From contig DASZJD010000106.1 in the NCBI GenBank assembly GCA_035948415.1, forward strand, positions 1-64,000: 64,000 nucleotides of DNA. The letters run 5' to 3'. This document shows, one piece after another, positions 39,399-47,544 of the stretch. The notes beneath the pieces are model-generated. The model ran no database searches, had not been told where the DNA came from, and was given only the letters and a program-made list of their open reading frames with translations. This stretch comes from Acidimicrobiia bacterium (GTDB lineage Bacteria; Actinomycetota; Acidimicrobiia; IMCC26256; PALSA-555). The position numbers and the translations under genes were made by a program. Every line of letters starts with the position of its first letter. Positions within the stretch are counted from its first letter, which is position 1.

Positions 39399-39425
39399 TG
39401 TCGATCTGGCCGACCCTGGTTCGTC
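39399..39425 (+). promoter_or_regulatory. ECF42-type promoter (TGTCGA-17-CGTC)
   Basis: TGTCGA at 39399-39404, 17 nt, CGTC at 39422-39425, 34 nt before the DGPF gene start. The described ECF42 target is TGTCGA at -35 and CGA/TC at -10. The match suggests the sigma factor encoded downstream drives its own operon. Confidence 0.65.
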
Positions 39426-39458
39426 GTAGGGGTGCACCGACACCACAAGGAGGCAGCC

Positions 39459-39794
39459 GTGCGATACGCGCTGATGATCTGCACCGACGAGACCCCGACC
39501 GGCGAGGACGAGACGGCCCTGCTGGCCGAGTACGCCGCGTTCGGCGAGGAGATGGGGCGTCGGGGCGTCCTGCAGGGTGGGGAGCGGTTCCGCCCGACCA
39601 CCGACGCCACGACCGTTCGGGTGCGCGACGGCGAGGTCCTGACCACCGACGGCCCCTTCGCCGAGACGAAGGAGCAGATCGGGGGATACTTCGTCGTCGA
39701 CTGCAAGGATCTCGACGCCGCCATCGAGGTCGCGTCGAAGATCCCCGGGGCCAGGACCGGGTCGATCGAGGTGAGGCCGATCTGGGAGATGTAG
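39459..39794 (+). CDS. YCII/DGPF-domain protein
   Basis: 111 aa ferredoxin-like YCII-related protein with the signature [14 protein letters not shown] near residues 60-73. Start GTG 39459 has an AAGGAGG site 5 nt upstream. Genes of this family are the conserved partners of ECF42 sigma factors; their biochemical role is unknown. The stop (39792-39794) lies inside the start region of the sigma gene. Confidence 0.85.
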   Translation: MRYALMICTDETPTGEDETALLAEYAAFGEEMGRRGVLQGGERFRPTTDATTVRVRDGEVLTTDGPFAETKEQIGGYFVVDCKDLDAAIEVASKIPGARTGSIEVRPIWEM

Positions 39795-41035
39795 CGCCCG
39801 ACGTCGAAGCTGCGGTCGCCGAGGCCTTCCGAGAGGAGTGGGGACGCGTCGTCGCCACGCTGATCCGCGGGACCGGCGACTGGGACCTGGCCGAGGAGTG
39901 CGCGCAGGACGCCTTCGCGCGGGCGCTCGAGCGGTGGCCGCGAGACGGCGTCCCACGCAATCCCGGCGGCTGGCTCACAACGACGGCTCGCAACCGCGCC
40001 CTCGACCGGCTGCGCCGCACGGCGACCGGGGCCGCCAGGCTGCAGGAGGTAGCGGTGCTCTCGCGTCGTGACGAACCGATCGGCCAGGATCCGAGCGGCA
40101 TCGACGACGACCGGCTGCGGCTGATCTTCACCTGCTGCCACCCGGCGCTGGTCCCGGAGGCCCAGGTCGCGCTCACGCTCCGGACGCTCGCCGGGCTGAC
40201 CACGGCCGAGATCGCTCGAGCGTTCCTGGTCCCGGAGACCACGATGGCGCAGCGGCTCGTGCGCGCCAAGCGCAAGATCCGCAACGCCGGCATCCCCTAC
40301 CGGGTGCCGCCCGCGCACCTGCTGCCGGAGCGGACCGGCGCGGTGCTGGCGGTCTTGTACCTGCTGTTCAACGAGGGCTACGCGGCGACGGCGGGCGCCG
40401 ACCTCGTGCGCGGGCGGCTGTGCGAGGAGGCCATCCGACTGGCGCGGACCGTCGCCGGGCTGATGCCCGACGAGCCCGAGGTGCTCGGCCTCCTGGCGCT
40501 GCTGCTGCTCCAGGACGCTCGCCGGTTCGCTCGCGTCGACCCCGCGGGCGACCTGGTGCCTCTCGAGGAGCAGGACCGATCCCGATGGGATCGGGCCGCC
40601 ATCGACGAGGCGATCGTCGTGCTCGACGCGGCGCGCCGGCGCGACCGCCTGGGGCCGTACCAGCTGCAAGCGGCGATCGCCGAGGTCCACGCCCAGACGC
40701 CCGAGGCGGCCGCCACCGACTGGTCCGAGATCGCGGCCCGGTACGGCGTGCTGCTCGAGATGGTGGCGTCGCCGGTCGTGGAGCTGAACCGGGCGGTCGC
40801 GGTGGCGATGGCCGACGGCCCCGAGGCCGGGCTGCGGCTCGTCGACGAGCTCGAGGCGTCCGGCGCCTTGGCCGAGTACCACCTGCTGCCGGCCACCCGA
40901 GCGGACCTGCTCCGACGCCTCGGACGGCGCGCCGAGGCGGCGGCCGCCTACCGCGACGCCATCAGCCTGGCCGCCACCGACGCCGAGCACCGGTATCTCC
41001 ACCGGCGCCTGGCCGAGACCACCGCCGAGCGCTGA
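39782..41035 (+). CDS. ECF42-group sigma factor with TPR-like C-terminus
   Basis: 417 aa if started at CTG 39782. Region 2 is about residues 12-80 ([20 protein letters not shown]), region 4 about 120-175 ([28 protein letters not shown]), followed by the long SnoaL-free, TPR-like C-terminal domain typical of ECF42. No ATG, GTG or TTG exists in frame near the expected N-terminus; the CTG has GAGGTGAGG 5 nt upstream and overlaps the end of the DGPF gene by 13 bp. A -1 frameshift from the DGPF frame is the other option. Sequence error cannot be excluded. Confidence 0.85.
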   Translation: MGDVAPDVEAAVAEAFREEWGRVVATLIRGTGDWDLAEECAQDAFARALERWPRDGVPRNPGGWLTTTARNRALDRLRRTATGAARLQEVAVLSRRDEPIGQDPSGIDDDRLRLIFTCCHPALVPEAQVALTLRTLAGLTTAEIARAFLVPETTMAQRLVRAKRKIRNAGIPYRVPPAHLLPERTGAVLAVLYLLFNEGYAATAGADLVRGRLCEEAIRLARTVAGLMPDEPEVLGLLALLLLQDARRFARVDPAGDLVPLEEQDRSRWDRAAIDEAIVVLDAARRRDRLGPYQLQAAIAEVHAQTPEAAATDWSEIAARYGVLLEMVASPVVELNRAVAVAMADGPEAGLRLVDELEASGALAEYHLLPATRADLLRRLGRRAEAAAAYRDAISLAATDAEHRYLHRRLAETTAER

Positions 41036-41133
41036 TCACCGGGCGGGCGTCGCTCCTAGAGTGACCGCGGCCGCGGGCCGCGGCGAAGCGGCACGACCGA
41101 CGGTCCTCGGACGAGACACCGGAGGCGCGACCG

Positions 41134-41607
41134 ATGCTGCTGGACGGCTTCAACCACGTCGCCATCCTCACGAAGGACCCGAGACGGCTGCACGCCTTCT
41201 ACGAGGAGGTGTTCGACGCCACCGTGCTGCGCGACGGCCCGGAGGAGGGCGGCCCGGCCACGGTTCGGCTGTCGATCGTCGAGGTGGGCCCGCACTCGGA
41301 GCTCAACGTGTTCCACGTCGACGGCAACTCCGAGGCCGACCGGCAGACCCCGATGTTCGGGCGCGGCCGGATCGACCACCTGGCGCTCCAGGCGGGGTCC
41401 ATCGACGCGTTCGAGACGATCCGCGACCGGCTCATGGCTCGCGGCGCCAACGACGGGTTCGTGACCGACTTCGGCCCGATCCTCAGCCTGTTCTTCCGCG
41501 ACCCGGATGGCCTCGAGTGCGAGGTCTGTGTCGAGAACCCCGACGCCGAACCCGGCGTGTCCCACCCACCGGGGACGCCGGCGGCCCGGTACCAGCGCCC
41601 GAGCTAA
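41134..41607 (+). CDS. VOC-family (glyoxalase-like) protein
   Basis: 157 aa, two beta-alpha-beta-beta-beta modules. Metal ligands expected at the His of FNHVAILT (near residue 8), the His of RIDHLAL and the Glu of GLECEVCV. Reaction unknown (glyoxalase, dioxygenase or resistance type). ATG 41134 with GGAGG 8 nt upstream. About 100 nt after the sigma gene; a TAGAGT box at 41057-41062 may give it its own promoter. Confidence 0.78.
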   Translation: MLLDGFNHVAILTKDPRRLHAFYEEVFDATVLRDGPEEGGPATVRLSIVEVGPHSELNVFHVDGNSEADRQTPMFGRGRIDHLALQAGSIDAFETIRDRLMARGANDGFVTDFGPILSLFFRDPDGLECEVCVENPDAEPGVSHPPGTPAARYQRPS

Positions 41608-41642
41608 CGCCGACCGCGGCGCCCCGGCGGTCCGGCGCGGGG

Positions 41643-42290
41643 TCAGGCCGGGGACGCGTGCCGCGGCGCGAAGGCCACGTGCTCGCCCATCGTGCGCTGG
41701 AACCACAGCACCGACAGGGCGATGGCGAGGCCGGTGATCGTGAGCGAGGAGACCGTTCGCGTGACGACGAACACCCCGACCGACTGGCTGAGCAGCAGCC
41801 AGCTGCCGAGCACCGCGATCGTGAGCTCGGTCACCGCCCAGAGCAGCGTGATCTGGACGAAGAACCGTCGCATCGGCGCCGCCGAGGCGACGTCGTCGGG
41901 GATCGGGCAGAAGTCCCGGGCCAGCCGCCCGGCCAGGGGGCGGCTCGTGACCGCAGACACGAAGAAGGCCACCGCGACCAACGCGGTGCCGAGCGCCGGC
42001 TGCAGGAAGTAGAGGAAGGTGCTGCCGGTGGCGAGGGCGAGCACCGAGCGGGCGGTGATCGTGAGGGCGCCGAGCAGGAGGATCCCCGGGACCCTTCGGC
42101 CGGTGACGAGCCGACCGGCGATGGCGGCGTAGGCGAAGCCGGCGCCGGCGATCACCGCGCCGGCCACGTTGAAGAAGTGGAGGGCGAGCAGGAACACGGT
42201 CACCGGGGCGATCATGCCCTCGACGACGCGCGGGGCGGCGTGGCGGACCAGCGCCCCGAGCCGTGGGATCACGAACGGGGCTCCATCCAC
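41643..42290 (-). CDS. VC0807-like membrane protein
   Basis: 215 aa with about six membrane helices, resembling the VC0807 family: an N-terminal helix after RVVEGMIAPVTVFLLALH, FNVAGAVIAGAGFAYAAIAGRLVTGRRVPG, and a terminal VVTRTVSSLTITGLAIALSVLWFQ-like helix split by charged loops. No catalytic motif. GTG 42290 is chosen because a GATAAG box sits exactly 6 nt upstream. A 21-bp palindrome overlaps the presumed -35. Confidence 0.65.
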   Translation of the reverse strand: MDGAPFVIPRLGALVRHAAPRVVEGMIAPVTVFLLALHFFNVAGAVIAGAGFAYAAIAGRLVTGRRVPGILLLGALTITARSVLALATGSTFLYFLQPALGTALVAVAFFVSAVTSRPLAGRLARDFCPIPDDVASAAPMRRFFVQITLLWAVTELTIAVLGSWLLLSQSVGVFVVTRTVSSLTITGLAIALSVLWFQRTMGEHVAFAPRHASPA

Positions 42291-42296
42291 GCCGTG

Positions 42297-42302
42297 CTTA
42301 TC
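42297..42302 (-). promoter_or_regulatory. Leaderless-type -10 box of the VC0807-like gene
   Basis: GATAAG, 6 nt before GTG 42290; the corresponding -35 hexamer with a 17-nt spacer is TTCAGC (42320-42325), inside the palindrome. Confidence 0.35.
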
Positions 42303-42318
42303 GTCGCGGAACCGTCGG

Positions 42319-42339
42319 CGCTGAAACGTCCTTTCAGCG
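42319..42339. promoter_or_regulatory. 21-bp palindrome, likely operator
   Basis: CGCTGAAA-cgtcc-TTTCAGCG, perfect 8-bp arms around 5 nt, over the presumed -35 of the VC0807-like gene. Shape fits a dimeric repressor site. The rest of the gap to 42490 shows no gene. Confidence 0.5.
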
Positions 42340-42490
42340 GGGTGGCCGGCGCCTGCCAAGATCGGGGCACGGCCGGCCGGGTGGCTCCCAGCCATACCCC
42401 CCAGGCGGAGGAGACCTCGGCCGGCCGCCAGCACGCGGGGCTGCCGGCGCGACACGGGGGGCGGCGTGGCGGGCTCGGGGCGCGCCGCCA

Positions 42491-43315
42491 CTACGACAGC
42501 ACGTCCTTGCGCCGGAAGTACCACCAGGCGACGCCTCCGAACACCACCAGGTACGGGATCTGGAGCAGCGTGCCGCGGAGCATGTCGCCGGTGGGGCCGC
42601 TGCCCTGGAAGAGGCTGGTCCAGGCGTCGAGGTAGTGGGTGGGGAACCCGTTGCGGATCGACCCGATGGAGGAGATGCCGTCGAGGATCTGCGAGACGAT
42701 GTAGAGGCCGACGCCGGCGAACACGGCGGCGGCGGGCGAGTCCGTCATCGTCGACACCATGAACGCGAGGGCGCCCACCCCGAGCAGGCTCCAGAACACG
42801 TAGGCGCTGGCGATGGCGAGGTTGCCGACGATCTGGCCGACGGACTGGTGGAAGGCGGCGCCGGGCAGCGGCAGGTTCAGGGGGTGCCAGCCGAAGGCGA
42901 TGGCGCCGGCGATGAGGCCGGTGACGCCGATGAGCGCGGTGGCGATGAGCGCCATGAGCCCGGCCGACTCGACCTTCACGAGCAGCAGCCGGCTGCGGTT
43001 GACGGGCCGGGTGAGCATGGCTCGGAGGTTGCCCCAGTTGGCCTCGGAGGCGACGGCGTCGCCGGCGAAGAGGGCGACGAGGACCACGAGCAGGAACCGG
43101 CTCATGAAGCGCAACGCCGCGACGGGCAGGAACAGGCCGGTGTGGACGGCGAGGTACGGGAAGGGCCCGCCGCCGCCGCCGCCCGACGCGCTGGGCGGGT
43201 TCGCCTTGATCGCGATCGTCGTGATCACCGGGATGGCCACGGTGATGCCGAGCGCCACGTAGGTGCGGGGGCGCCGCCACTGCTTCGTCATCTCGGTGCG
43301 GAACAGCGCCAGCAT
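42491..43315 (-). CDS. ABC transporter permease (ABC-2 type)
   Basis: 274 aa, six membrane helices with a large extracytoplasmic loop after the first (Gly-rich stretch near residues 42-50). N-terminal LFRTEMTKQWRRPRTYVALG is typical of ABC-2 exporter subunits. ATG 43315 overlaps the ATPase stop (TGATG), so both are made together. Export substrate (drug, lipid or peptide) unknown. Confidence 0.85.
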   Translation of the reverse strand: MLALFRTEMTKQWRRPRTYVALGITVAIPVITTIAIKANPPSASGGGGGGPFPYLAVHTGLFLPVAALRFMSRFLLVVLVALFAGDAVASEANWGNLRAMLTRPVNRSRLLLVKVESAGLMALIATALIGVTGLIAGAIAFGWHPLNLPLPGAAFHQSVGQIVGNLAIASAYVFWSLLGVGALAFMVSTMTDSPAAAVFAGVGLYIVSQILDGISSIGSIRNGFPTHYLDAWTSLFQGSGPTGDMLRGTLLQIPYLVVFGGVAWWYFRRKDVLS

Positions 43316-44229
43316 CAGCCCTCCTCGCCCGCGACGAGCCCGAGGAAGGCGTCCTCGAGGCGGTGCGACGACTCGACCGTGTCGACCCCGACCCCGGCCT
43401 CGACGAGGGCGGCGACCAGGTCGGAGCGGCGGACGCCGTCGACGTCGACGCGCAGCCCCGGCGGCTGCGCCGTGACCGACCGCACGCCCGGATGGGCGGC
43501 GAGCACCTGCTCGGCGCGCGCGACGTCGTCGATCCCGAAGTACACCGAGCCGCCGGCGGCCGTGAGCTCGTCGATCGTGCCCGCGGCCACCAGCCGGCCC
43601 CGGTCCATCACGACGACGTGGCTGCAGACCTGCTCGACCTCGGCCAGCAGGTGCGACGAGAGCAGGACGGTGACGTCGTGCGCGGCGAGGCGCCGCAGCA
43701 GGTCGCGGACCTCGCGCATCTCGCCCGGGTCGAGGCCGTTCGTGGGCTCGTCGAGGACGAGCACCTCGGGCCGGCCGAGCAGGGCCCGGGCGATGCCGAG
43801 CCGCTGGCGCATGCCCTGCGAGTAGGTCTTCACCTTCCGGTTCACGGCGCTGCCGAGGCCCGCCACCGCCAGCGCCTCCTCGACGTTGGCGGTCGCGAAG
43901 TCGCCGCCGGCCTCCTGCCAGTGCACCTGGAGGTTGCGGAGCCCGGTCAGGAAGGGCACGAAGTCGGAGTGCTCGATCATCGTGCCGACGCGCGCCAAGA
44001 CCGGGTTGCTCGGCGTCATCGTCACCCCGAGCATCCGGGCCGCCCCGGCGGTCGGGCGCAGCAGCCCCACGAGGACCCGCAGCGTGGTCGTCTTGCCGGC
44101 GCCGTTCGGACCCAGCAGCCCGCACACCTGCCCGCGGTCGACGCGGAAGCTCACGTCGTCGACGGCGCGCACCGAACCGAACTCCTTCGTGAGGCCGGCG
44201 ATCTCGATCGCGGGCGCGCCACTCGCCAT
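43315..44229 (-). CDS. ABC transporter ATP-binding protein
   Basis: 304 aa. Walker A GPNGAGKT (40-47), signature YSQGMRQRLG, Walker B VLVLDEPTNGLDP, switch His in LLSSHLL, and a C-terminal domain of about 80 residues as in DrrA/CcmA-like exporters. ATG 44229 lies 8 nt after TAGCCT (44238-44243); GTG 44268 is a longer alternative. Makes an exporter with the permease gene that follows. Confidence 0.9.
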   Translation of the reverse strand: MASGAPAIEIAGLTKEFGSVRAVDDVSFRVDRGQVCGLLGPNGAGKTTTLRVLVGLLRPTAGAARMLGVTMTPSNPVLARVGTMIEHSDFVPFLTGLRNLQVHWQEAGGDFATANVEEALAVAGLGSAVNRKVKTYSQGMRQRLGIARALLGRPEVLVLDEPTNGLDPGEMREVRDLLRRLAAHDVTVLLSSHLLAEVEQVCSHVVVMDRGRLVAAGTIDELTAAGGSVYFGIDDVARAEQVLAAHPGVRSVTAQPPGLRVDVDGVRRSDLVAALVEAGVGVDTVESSHRLEDAFLGLVAGEEG

Positions 44230-44237
44230 TCCGGGCG

Positions 44238-44243
44238 AGGCTA
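44238..44243 (-). promoter_or_regulatory. Putative -10 box of the ABC operon
   Basis: TAGCCT, 8 nt before ATG 44229. Confidence 0.3.
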
Positions 44244-44359
44244 CCCGCCGCATCTGCCGGCGAGGCACCGGCGCAGTTAAGAATCCGATAAAGAGCCGCG
44301 CGCGTCACCGCCCGAGCCACCGGGCGTCAACGCCGGAGGGGACCCGGCCCGGCCGTTCC

Positions 44360-44365
44360 TAGACT
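44360..44365 (+). promoter_or_regulatory. Leaderless-type -10 box of hisH-hisF
   Basis: TAGACT, 6 nt before GTG 44372, no ribosome site between. Confidence 0.5.
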
Positions 44366-44371
44366 CGCCGC

Positions 44372-44983
44372 GTGATCGGCGTCATCGACTATCGGGCCGG
44401 GAACGCGCCGAGCGTCTCGTACGCGCTCACGCACCTCGGGCTCGACCACCGGCTGGTCGCCACCCCCGAGGCGCTCCGCTCCGCCGATCGGCTCGTGCTC
44501 CCCGGGGTCGGGGCGGCGCGGGCCACCCTCGACTCCCTGTACGGCGCCGACCTCGTCGACGGGCTCCACGAGCGGGTCCTCGGCGACGGCGTGCCGTTCC
44601 TCGGCATCTGCATCGGGCTGCAGGTGCTGTTCGAGCACTCGGAGGAGGGCGACGTCGAGGGGCTCGGCTGGATCCCCGGCGTGGTGCGACGGTTCCCCGA
44701 CTCGGTCCGGGTGCCGCAGATCGGGTGGAACGCGGTGCGACCGACCCGGGCCCACCCGGTGACCGACGGGCTCGGGAACTCCGCCCACTGCTACTTCGTG
44801 AACTCGTACTACTGCGAACCCGCCGACCCCGGCGACCTGCTCGCCGTCACCGAGTACGGCTCGCCGTTCTGCTCCGTCGCCGCCCGCGGCAACGTCCTCG
44901 CCACCCAGTTCCACGCCGAGAAGAGCGGCCCGCTGGGGCTCGGGCTGCTCGAGCGCTTCGCCGACTGGGAGCCGCGATGCTGA
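44372..44983 (+). CDS. hisH: HisH-like glutamine amidotransferase
   Basis: 203 aa class I glutamine amidotransferase that releases ammonia for a partner cyclase. Catalytic triad Cys80 (GICIGLQ), His181 and Glu183 (QFHAEKSG; the usual Pro after His is Ala). YFVNSYYCEP and VPQIGWN are close to the HisH consensus. It stands with hisF but without other his genes. GTG start, probably leaderless. Its stop overlaps the hisF start (ATGCTGA). Confidence 0.85.
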   Translation: MIGVIDYRAGNAPSVSYALTHLGLDHRLVATPEALRSADRLVLPGVGAARATLDSLYGADLVDGLHERVLGDGVPFLGICIGLQVLFEHSEEGDVEGLGWIPGVVRRFPDSVRVPQIGWNAVRPTRAHPVTDGLGNSAHCYFVNSYYCEPADPGDLLAVTEYGSPFCSVAARGNVLATQFHAEKSGPLGLGLLERFADWEPRC

Positions 44984-45780
44984 CGAAGCGGCTCATCGCC
45001 TGCTTCGACGTGATCGCGGGCCGGGTCACGAAGGCGCAGCAGTTCCAGGACAACATCGACGTGGCGCCGGCCGAGGCGCTGGCGGCGCGCCTGTACCGCG
45101 ACCAGATCGACGAGATCGTCTTCTACGACATCACCGCCAGCGCCGAGCGCCGCCGGCTCGACCTCGACACCGTGCGGCGCGTCGCCCGGCACGTCTTCGT
45201 GCCGTTCACGGTCGGCGGCGGCGTCCGGTCCGTCGACGACATGTTCGAGGTGCTGAAGGCCGGGGCGGAGAAGATCAGCGTCGACTCGATGGCGGTGCGC
45301 GACCCGTCGATCATCCAGGCCGGCGCCGAGGCGTTCGGGCGCCAGTGCATCGTGCTCAGCACGCAGGTGAAGCGGGTCGGACGACGGCACGGGATCCCCA
45401 GCGGCTACGAGGTGTTCATCGACGGGGCCCGCGAGGCGACGGGGCTCGACGCGGTGGAGTGGGTCCGTCGAGGCGAGGAGCTCGGCGCCGGCGAGGTCGT
45501 CGTGAACAGCATCGACCGTGACGGCACCGCCACCGGCTACGACCTCGAGATCACCCGCGCCGTCGCCGACGCCGTGAACGTGCCCGTGATCGCCTCGGGC
45601 GGCGCGGGGACCGTCGACCACATCGCCGCCGGCCTGACCGACGGCGGCGCCCAGGCCGCGATCATCAGCTCGATCCTCTACTCGCCCCGCCTCGAGAACG
45701 TGGGCGTCGCGGCGCTGAAGACCGGGCTGGCGGCGCGGGGCGTGCCCACCCGCCCGTACCTCGAGCCGACGGACGGCTAG
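44977..45780 (+). CDS. hisF: HisF-like cyclase with altered active site
   Basis: 267 aa TIM barrel colinear with Thermotoga HisF over its length. Asp11 (CFDV), Lys19, Asp51 (DITAS), the phosphate loops FTVGGGVRS and IASGGAGT and the RDGT motif are kept. Position 130, the second catalytic Asp (AIDAKR in Thermotoga), is Gln (STQVKR). Residues 21-30 also differ from the usual VKG-F loop. In the model enzyme loss of either Asp badly impairs the cyclase, so this pair may make a different imidazole or amidine product. Coupled to hisH. Confidence 0.8.
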   Translation: MLTKRLIACFDVIAGRVTKAQQFQDNIDVAPAEALAARLYRDQIDEIVFYDITASAERRRLDLDTVRRVARHVFVPFTVGGGVRSVDDMFEVLKAGAEKISVDSMAVRDPSIIQAGAEAFGRQCIVLSTQVKRVGRRHGIPSGYEVFIDGAREATGLDAVEWVRRGEELGAGEVVVNSIDRDGTATGYDLEITRAVADAVNVPVIASGGAGTVDHIAAGLTDGGAQAAIISSILYSPRLENVGVAALKTGLAARGVPTRPYLEPTDG

Positions 45781-46163
45781 CGACCCTTGACCGCGACCGG
45801 CGCGGCGTCGGCGTCGACGGCGAGCCGCGCCGCGTCCGCCCACAGGCGGTCGAGGTCGTAGTAGGCGCGGGTCTCGTCCAGGAAGACGTGCACGACCACG
45901 TCGCCGTAGTCGAGGAGCACCCACGTGGCGTCGTCGAGGCCCTCGACCCCGATGGGCGGGCCGTCGACGGCCAGGGCTCGCCGCACCTCGTCGACGATCG
46001 TGCGCACCTGCCGGGTGTTCGAGGCACTGACGAGCACGAAGCAGTCGACGATGGCGAGGATGTCGCCGACCCCGAGCACGACGATGTCGGTGCCCTTCTT
46101 GTCGGCCGCGGCGCGGGCCGCGCTCGACGCCCGCAGGAGGGTGACGGGATCGGGTCTCGTCAA
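45777..46163 (-). CDS. rsfS: Ribosome silencing factor RsfS
   Basis: 128 aa DUF143 protein that binds L14 and blocks subunit joining under starvation. Family marks: DIVVLGVGDILAIVDCFVLVSASNTRQV, then WVLLDYGDVVVHVF and YYDLDRLW. The best start is TTG 46163; no better one exists before nadD. Follows nadD by 46 bp, the common nadD-rsfS pair. Its last 4 bp overlap the hisF stop region on the other strand. Confidence 0.9.
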   Translation of the reverse strand: MTRPDPVTLLRASSAARAAADKKGTDIVVLGVGDILAIVDCFVLVSASNTRQVRTIVDEVRRALAVDGPPIGVEGLDDATWVLLDYGDVVVHVFLDETRAYYDLDRLWADAARLAVDADAAPVAVKGR

Positions 46164-46209
46164 GGGGCGGTCCCGGCCTTCGACGGGTGCGGGCGGGACG
46201 CCGGGGGCA

Positions 46210-46791
46210 TCACGGCGCAGTGTAGAGGCCCCGGGCCCGGATCTCCCGCAACACCGCGGGCGGCACGAGCCCGTCGACGGGTCGGCCGGCGGCGAGCCGG
46301 GCCCGCACGTCGCTCGACGACACGTCGAGGCGCGGGATGGAGAGGCGCTCGAAGCGCCAGCCGCCGCCGGGCGGCTCGGCGTGGGCGTCGCCGGCGCGCT
46401 CGACGACGACGATCGTCGCCAGGTCCCGCGTCTCGTCGAGGCGTCGCCACGTCGGCATGTTGGCGACGGCGTCGGCGCCGAGCATCAGGAAGAACTCGCG
46501 ACCGGGCGCGGCCAGCTCCTCGAGGGTGTCGGCGGTGACCGACGGGCCGGCCCGGTCGACCTCGACGCTCGAGGCCTCGACGCCGTCCACGAGCTCGACG
46601 GCGGCGCGGGCCAGCGCCAGCCGGTCCTGCGCCGGGGCGCCGACCTGCCCGCGCTTCTGCCACGGGTCGCCGGCGACCACGAGCAGGACCAGGTCGAGGT
46701 GCAGTGCCCACCGCGCGTCGGCGGCGGCGACGACGTGGCCGACGTGCACGGGGTCGAACGTGCCGCCGAACACGCCGATGCGCTCCCCCAC
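46210..46791 (-). CDS. nadD: Nicotinate-nucleotide adenylyltransferase
   Basis: 193 aa, NAD synthesis. Nucleotidyltransferase HxGH as HVGH in GVFGGTFDPVHVGHVVAA; terminal ISSTxIR-type motif as VSSSDVRARL. GTG 46791 with TAAACT exactly 6 nt upstream, so leaderless. Divergent from the ACT-domain gene. Confidence 0.93.
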   Translation of the reverse strand: MGERIGVFGGTFDPVHVGHVVAAADARWALHLDLVLLVVAGDPWQKRGQVGAPAQDRLALARAAVELVDGVEASSVEVDRAGPSVTADTLEELAAPGREFFLMLGADAVANMPTWRRLDETRDLATIVVVERAGDAHAEPPGGGWRFERLSIPRLDVSSSDVRARLAAGRPVDGLVPPAVLREIRARGLYTAP

Positions 46792-46797
46792 GACGGC

Positions 46798-46803
46798 AGT
46801 TTA
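46798..46803 (-). promoter_or_regulatory. Leaderless-type -10 box of nadD
   Basis: TAAACT, 6 nt before GTG 46791. The most A/T-rich spot of the divergent gap. Confidence 0.55.
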
Positions 46804-46849
46804 CGAGGCCGTCACACTGCCGACCCAGGAACGCGCTCGGAACACCTCG

Positions 46850-46855
46850 TAGGGT
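46850..46855 (+). promoter_or_regulatory. Leaderless-type -10 box of the ACT gene
   Basis: TAGGGT, 7 nt before GTG 46863; decides that start among several in-frame GTGs. Confidence 0.4.
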
Positions 46856-46862
46856 GACGGCC

Positions 46863-47540
46863 GTGGACGTGCCCGCGGGCCCCGAGCCACCCGCCGCGGC
46901 GGAGCACGTGCTCGTGCGCGTCTGGCTCCCCGACCGACCGGGCGCGCTCGGCCTCGTCGCGTCCCGGGTCGGCGCCGTGGGCGGCGACATCGTCGGCATC
47001 GACGTGCTCGAGCGCGGCGAGGAGGTCGCCGTCGACGAGTTCGCGGTCGTGCTGCCCGGTCTCGACCTCGTCGAGCTGCTCGTGCACGAGATCGAGGAGG
47101 TGGACGGCGCGTCGGTCGAGGAGGTGCGGGTCGTGACCGCGTTCCCCGACCCGCGCCTCGACGCCCTCGAGTCCGCCGCCGCCCTCTGCGAGGCCCGGTC
47201 CGTCGCCGCGCTCCACCTCCTGCTCGTCGAGCAGCTGCGCCGCGAGTTCCTCGCCGGGTGGGCGGCCCTCCTCGACGCCGGGCGGGTGGCCGCGGTCGAC
47301 GGCGACGGGCACCCGACCGAGGAGCTCCTCGGGGCCCTCGCCGCCGGCACCGCGGCGTCGCCGCTCGTCGCCGCGGGGACGACCGGCCCTGACGACCTGG
47401 CCGTGGCCCCGCTCGTGGGCCACGACGCCACCCTCCTCGTCGGCCGCGACGGGCACCCGTTCCGGCGGCGGGAGCGGGCCCAGCTCCGGGCCTTGGCCCG
47501 GGTCGCCGGCCGAGCCTGGACCCTGCTCGACGACGCCTGA
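46863..47540 (+). CDS. ACT-domain protein
   Basis: 225 aa. An ACT domain (residues about 15-85: VLVRVWLPDRPGALGLVASRVGAVGGDIVGIDV) is followed by a GAF-like region (about 100-220) with no cysteine or metal site visible. ACT domains bind small ligands, usually amino acids, so a sensor role is likely. No enzyme domain attached. Monocistronic, divergent from nadD. Confidence 0.7.
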   Translation: MDVPAGPEPPAAAEHVLVRVWLPDRPGALGLVASRVGAVGGDIVGIDVLERGEEVAVDEFAVVLPGLDLVELLVHEIEEVDGASVEEVRVVTAFPDPRLDALESAAALCEARSVAALHLLLVEQLRREFLAGWAALLDAGRVAAVDGDGHPTEELLGALAAGTAASPLVAAGTTGPDDLAVAPLVGHDATLLVGRDGHPFRRRERAQLRALARVAGRAWTLLDDA

Positions 47541-47544
47541 GCGT

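Noticed and set aside
41061-42635. 524-codon plus-strand ORF covering the VOC gene and its neighbour
   Set aside because: Wrong frame for the VOC domain and antisense to the VC0807-like gene; composition is that of a shadow frame.
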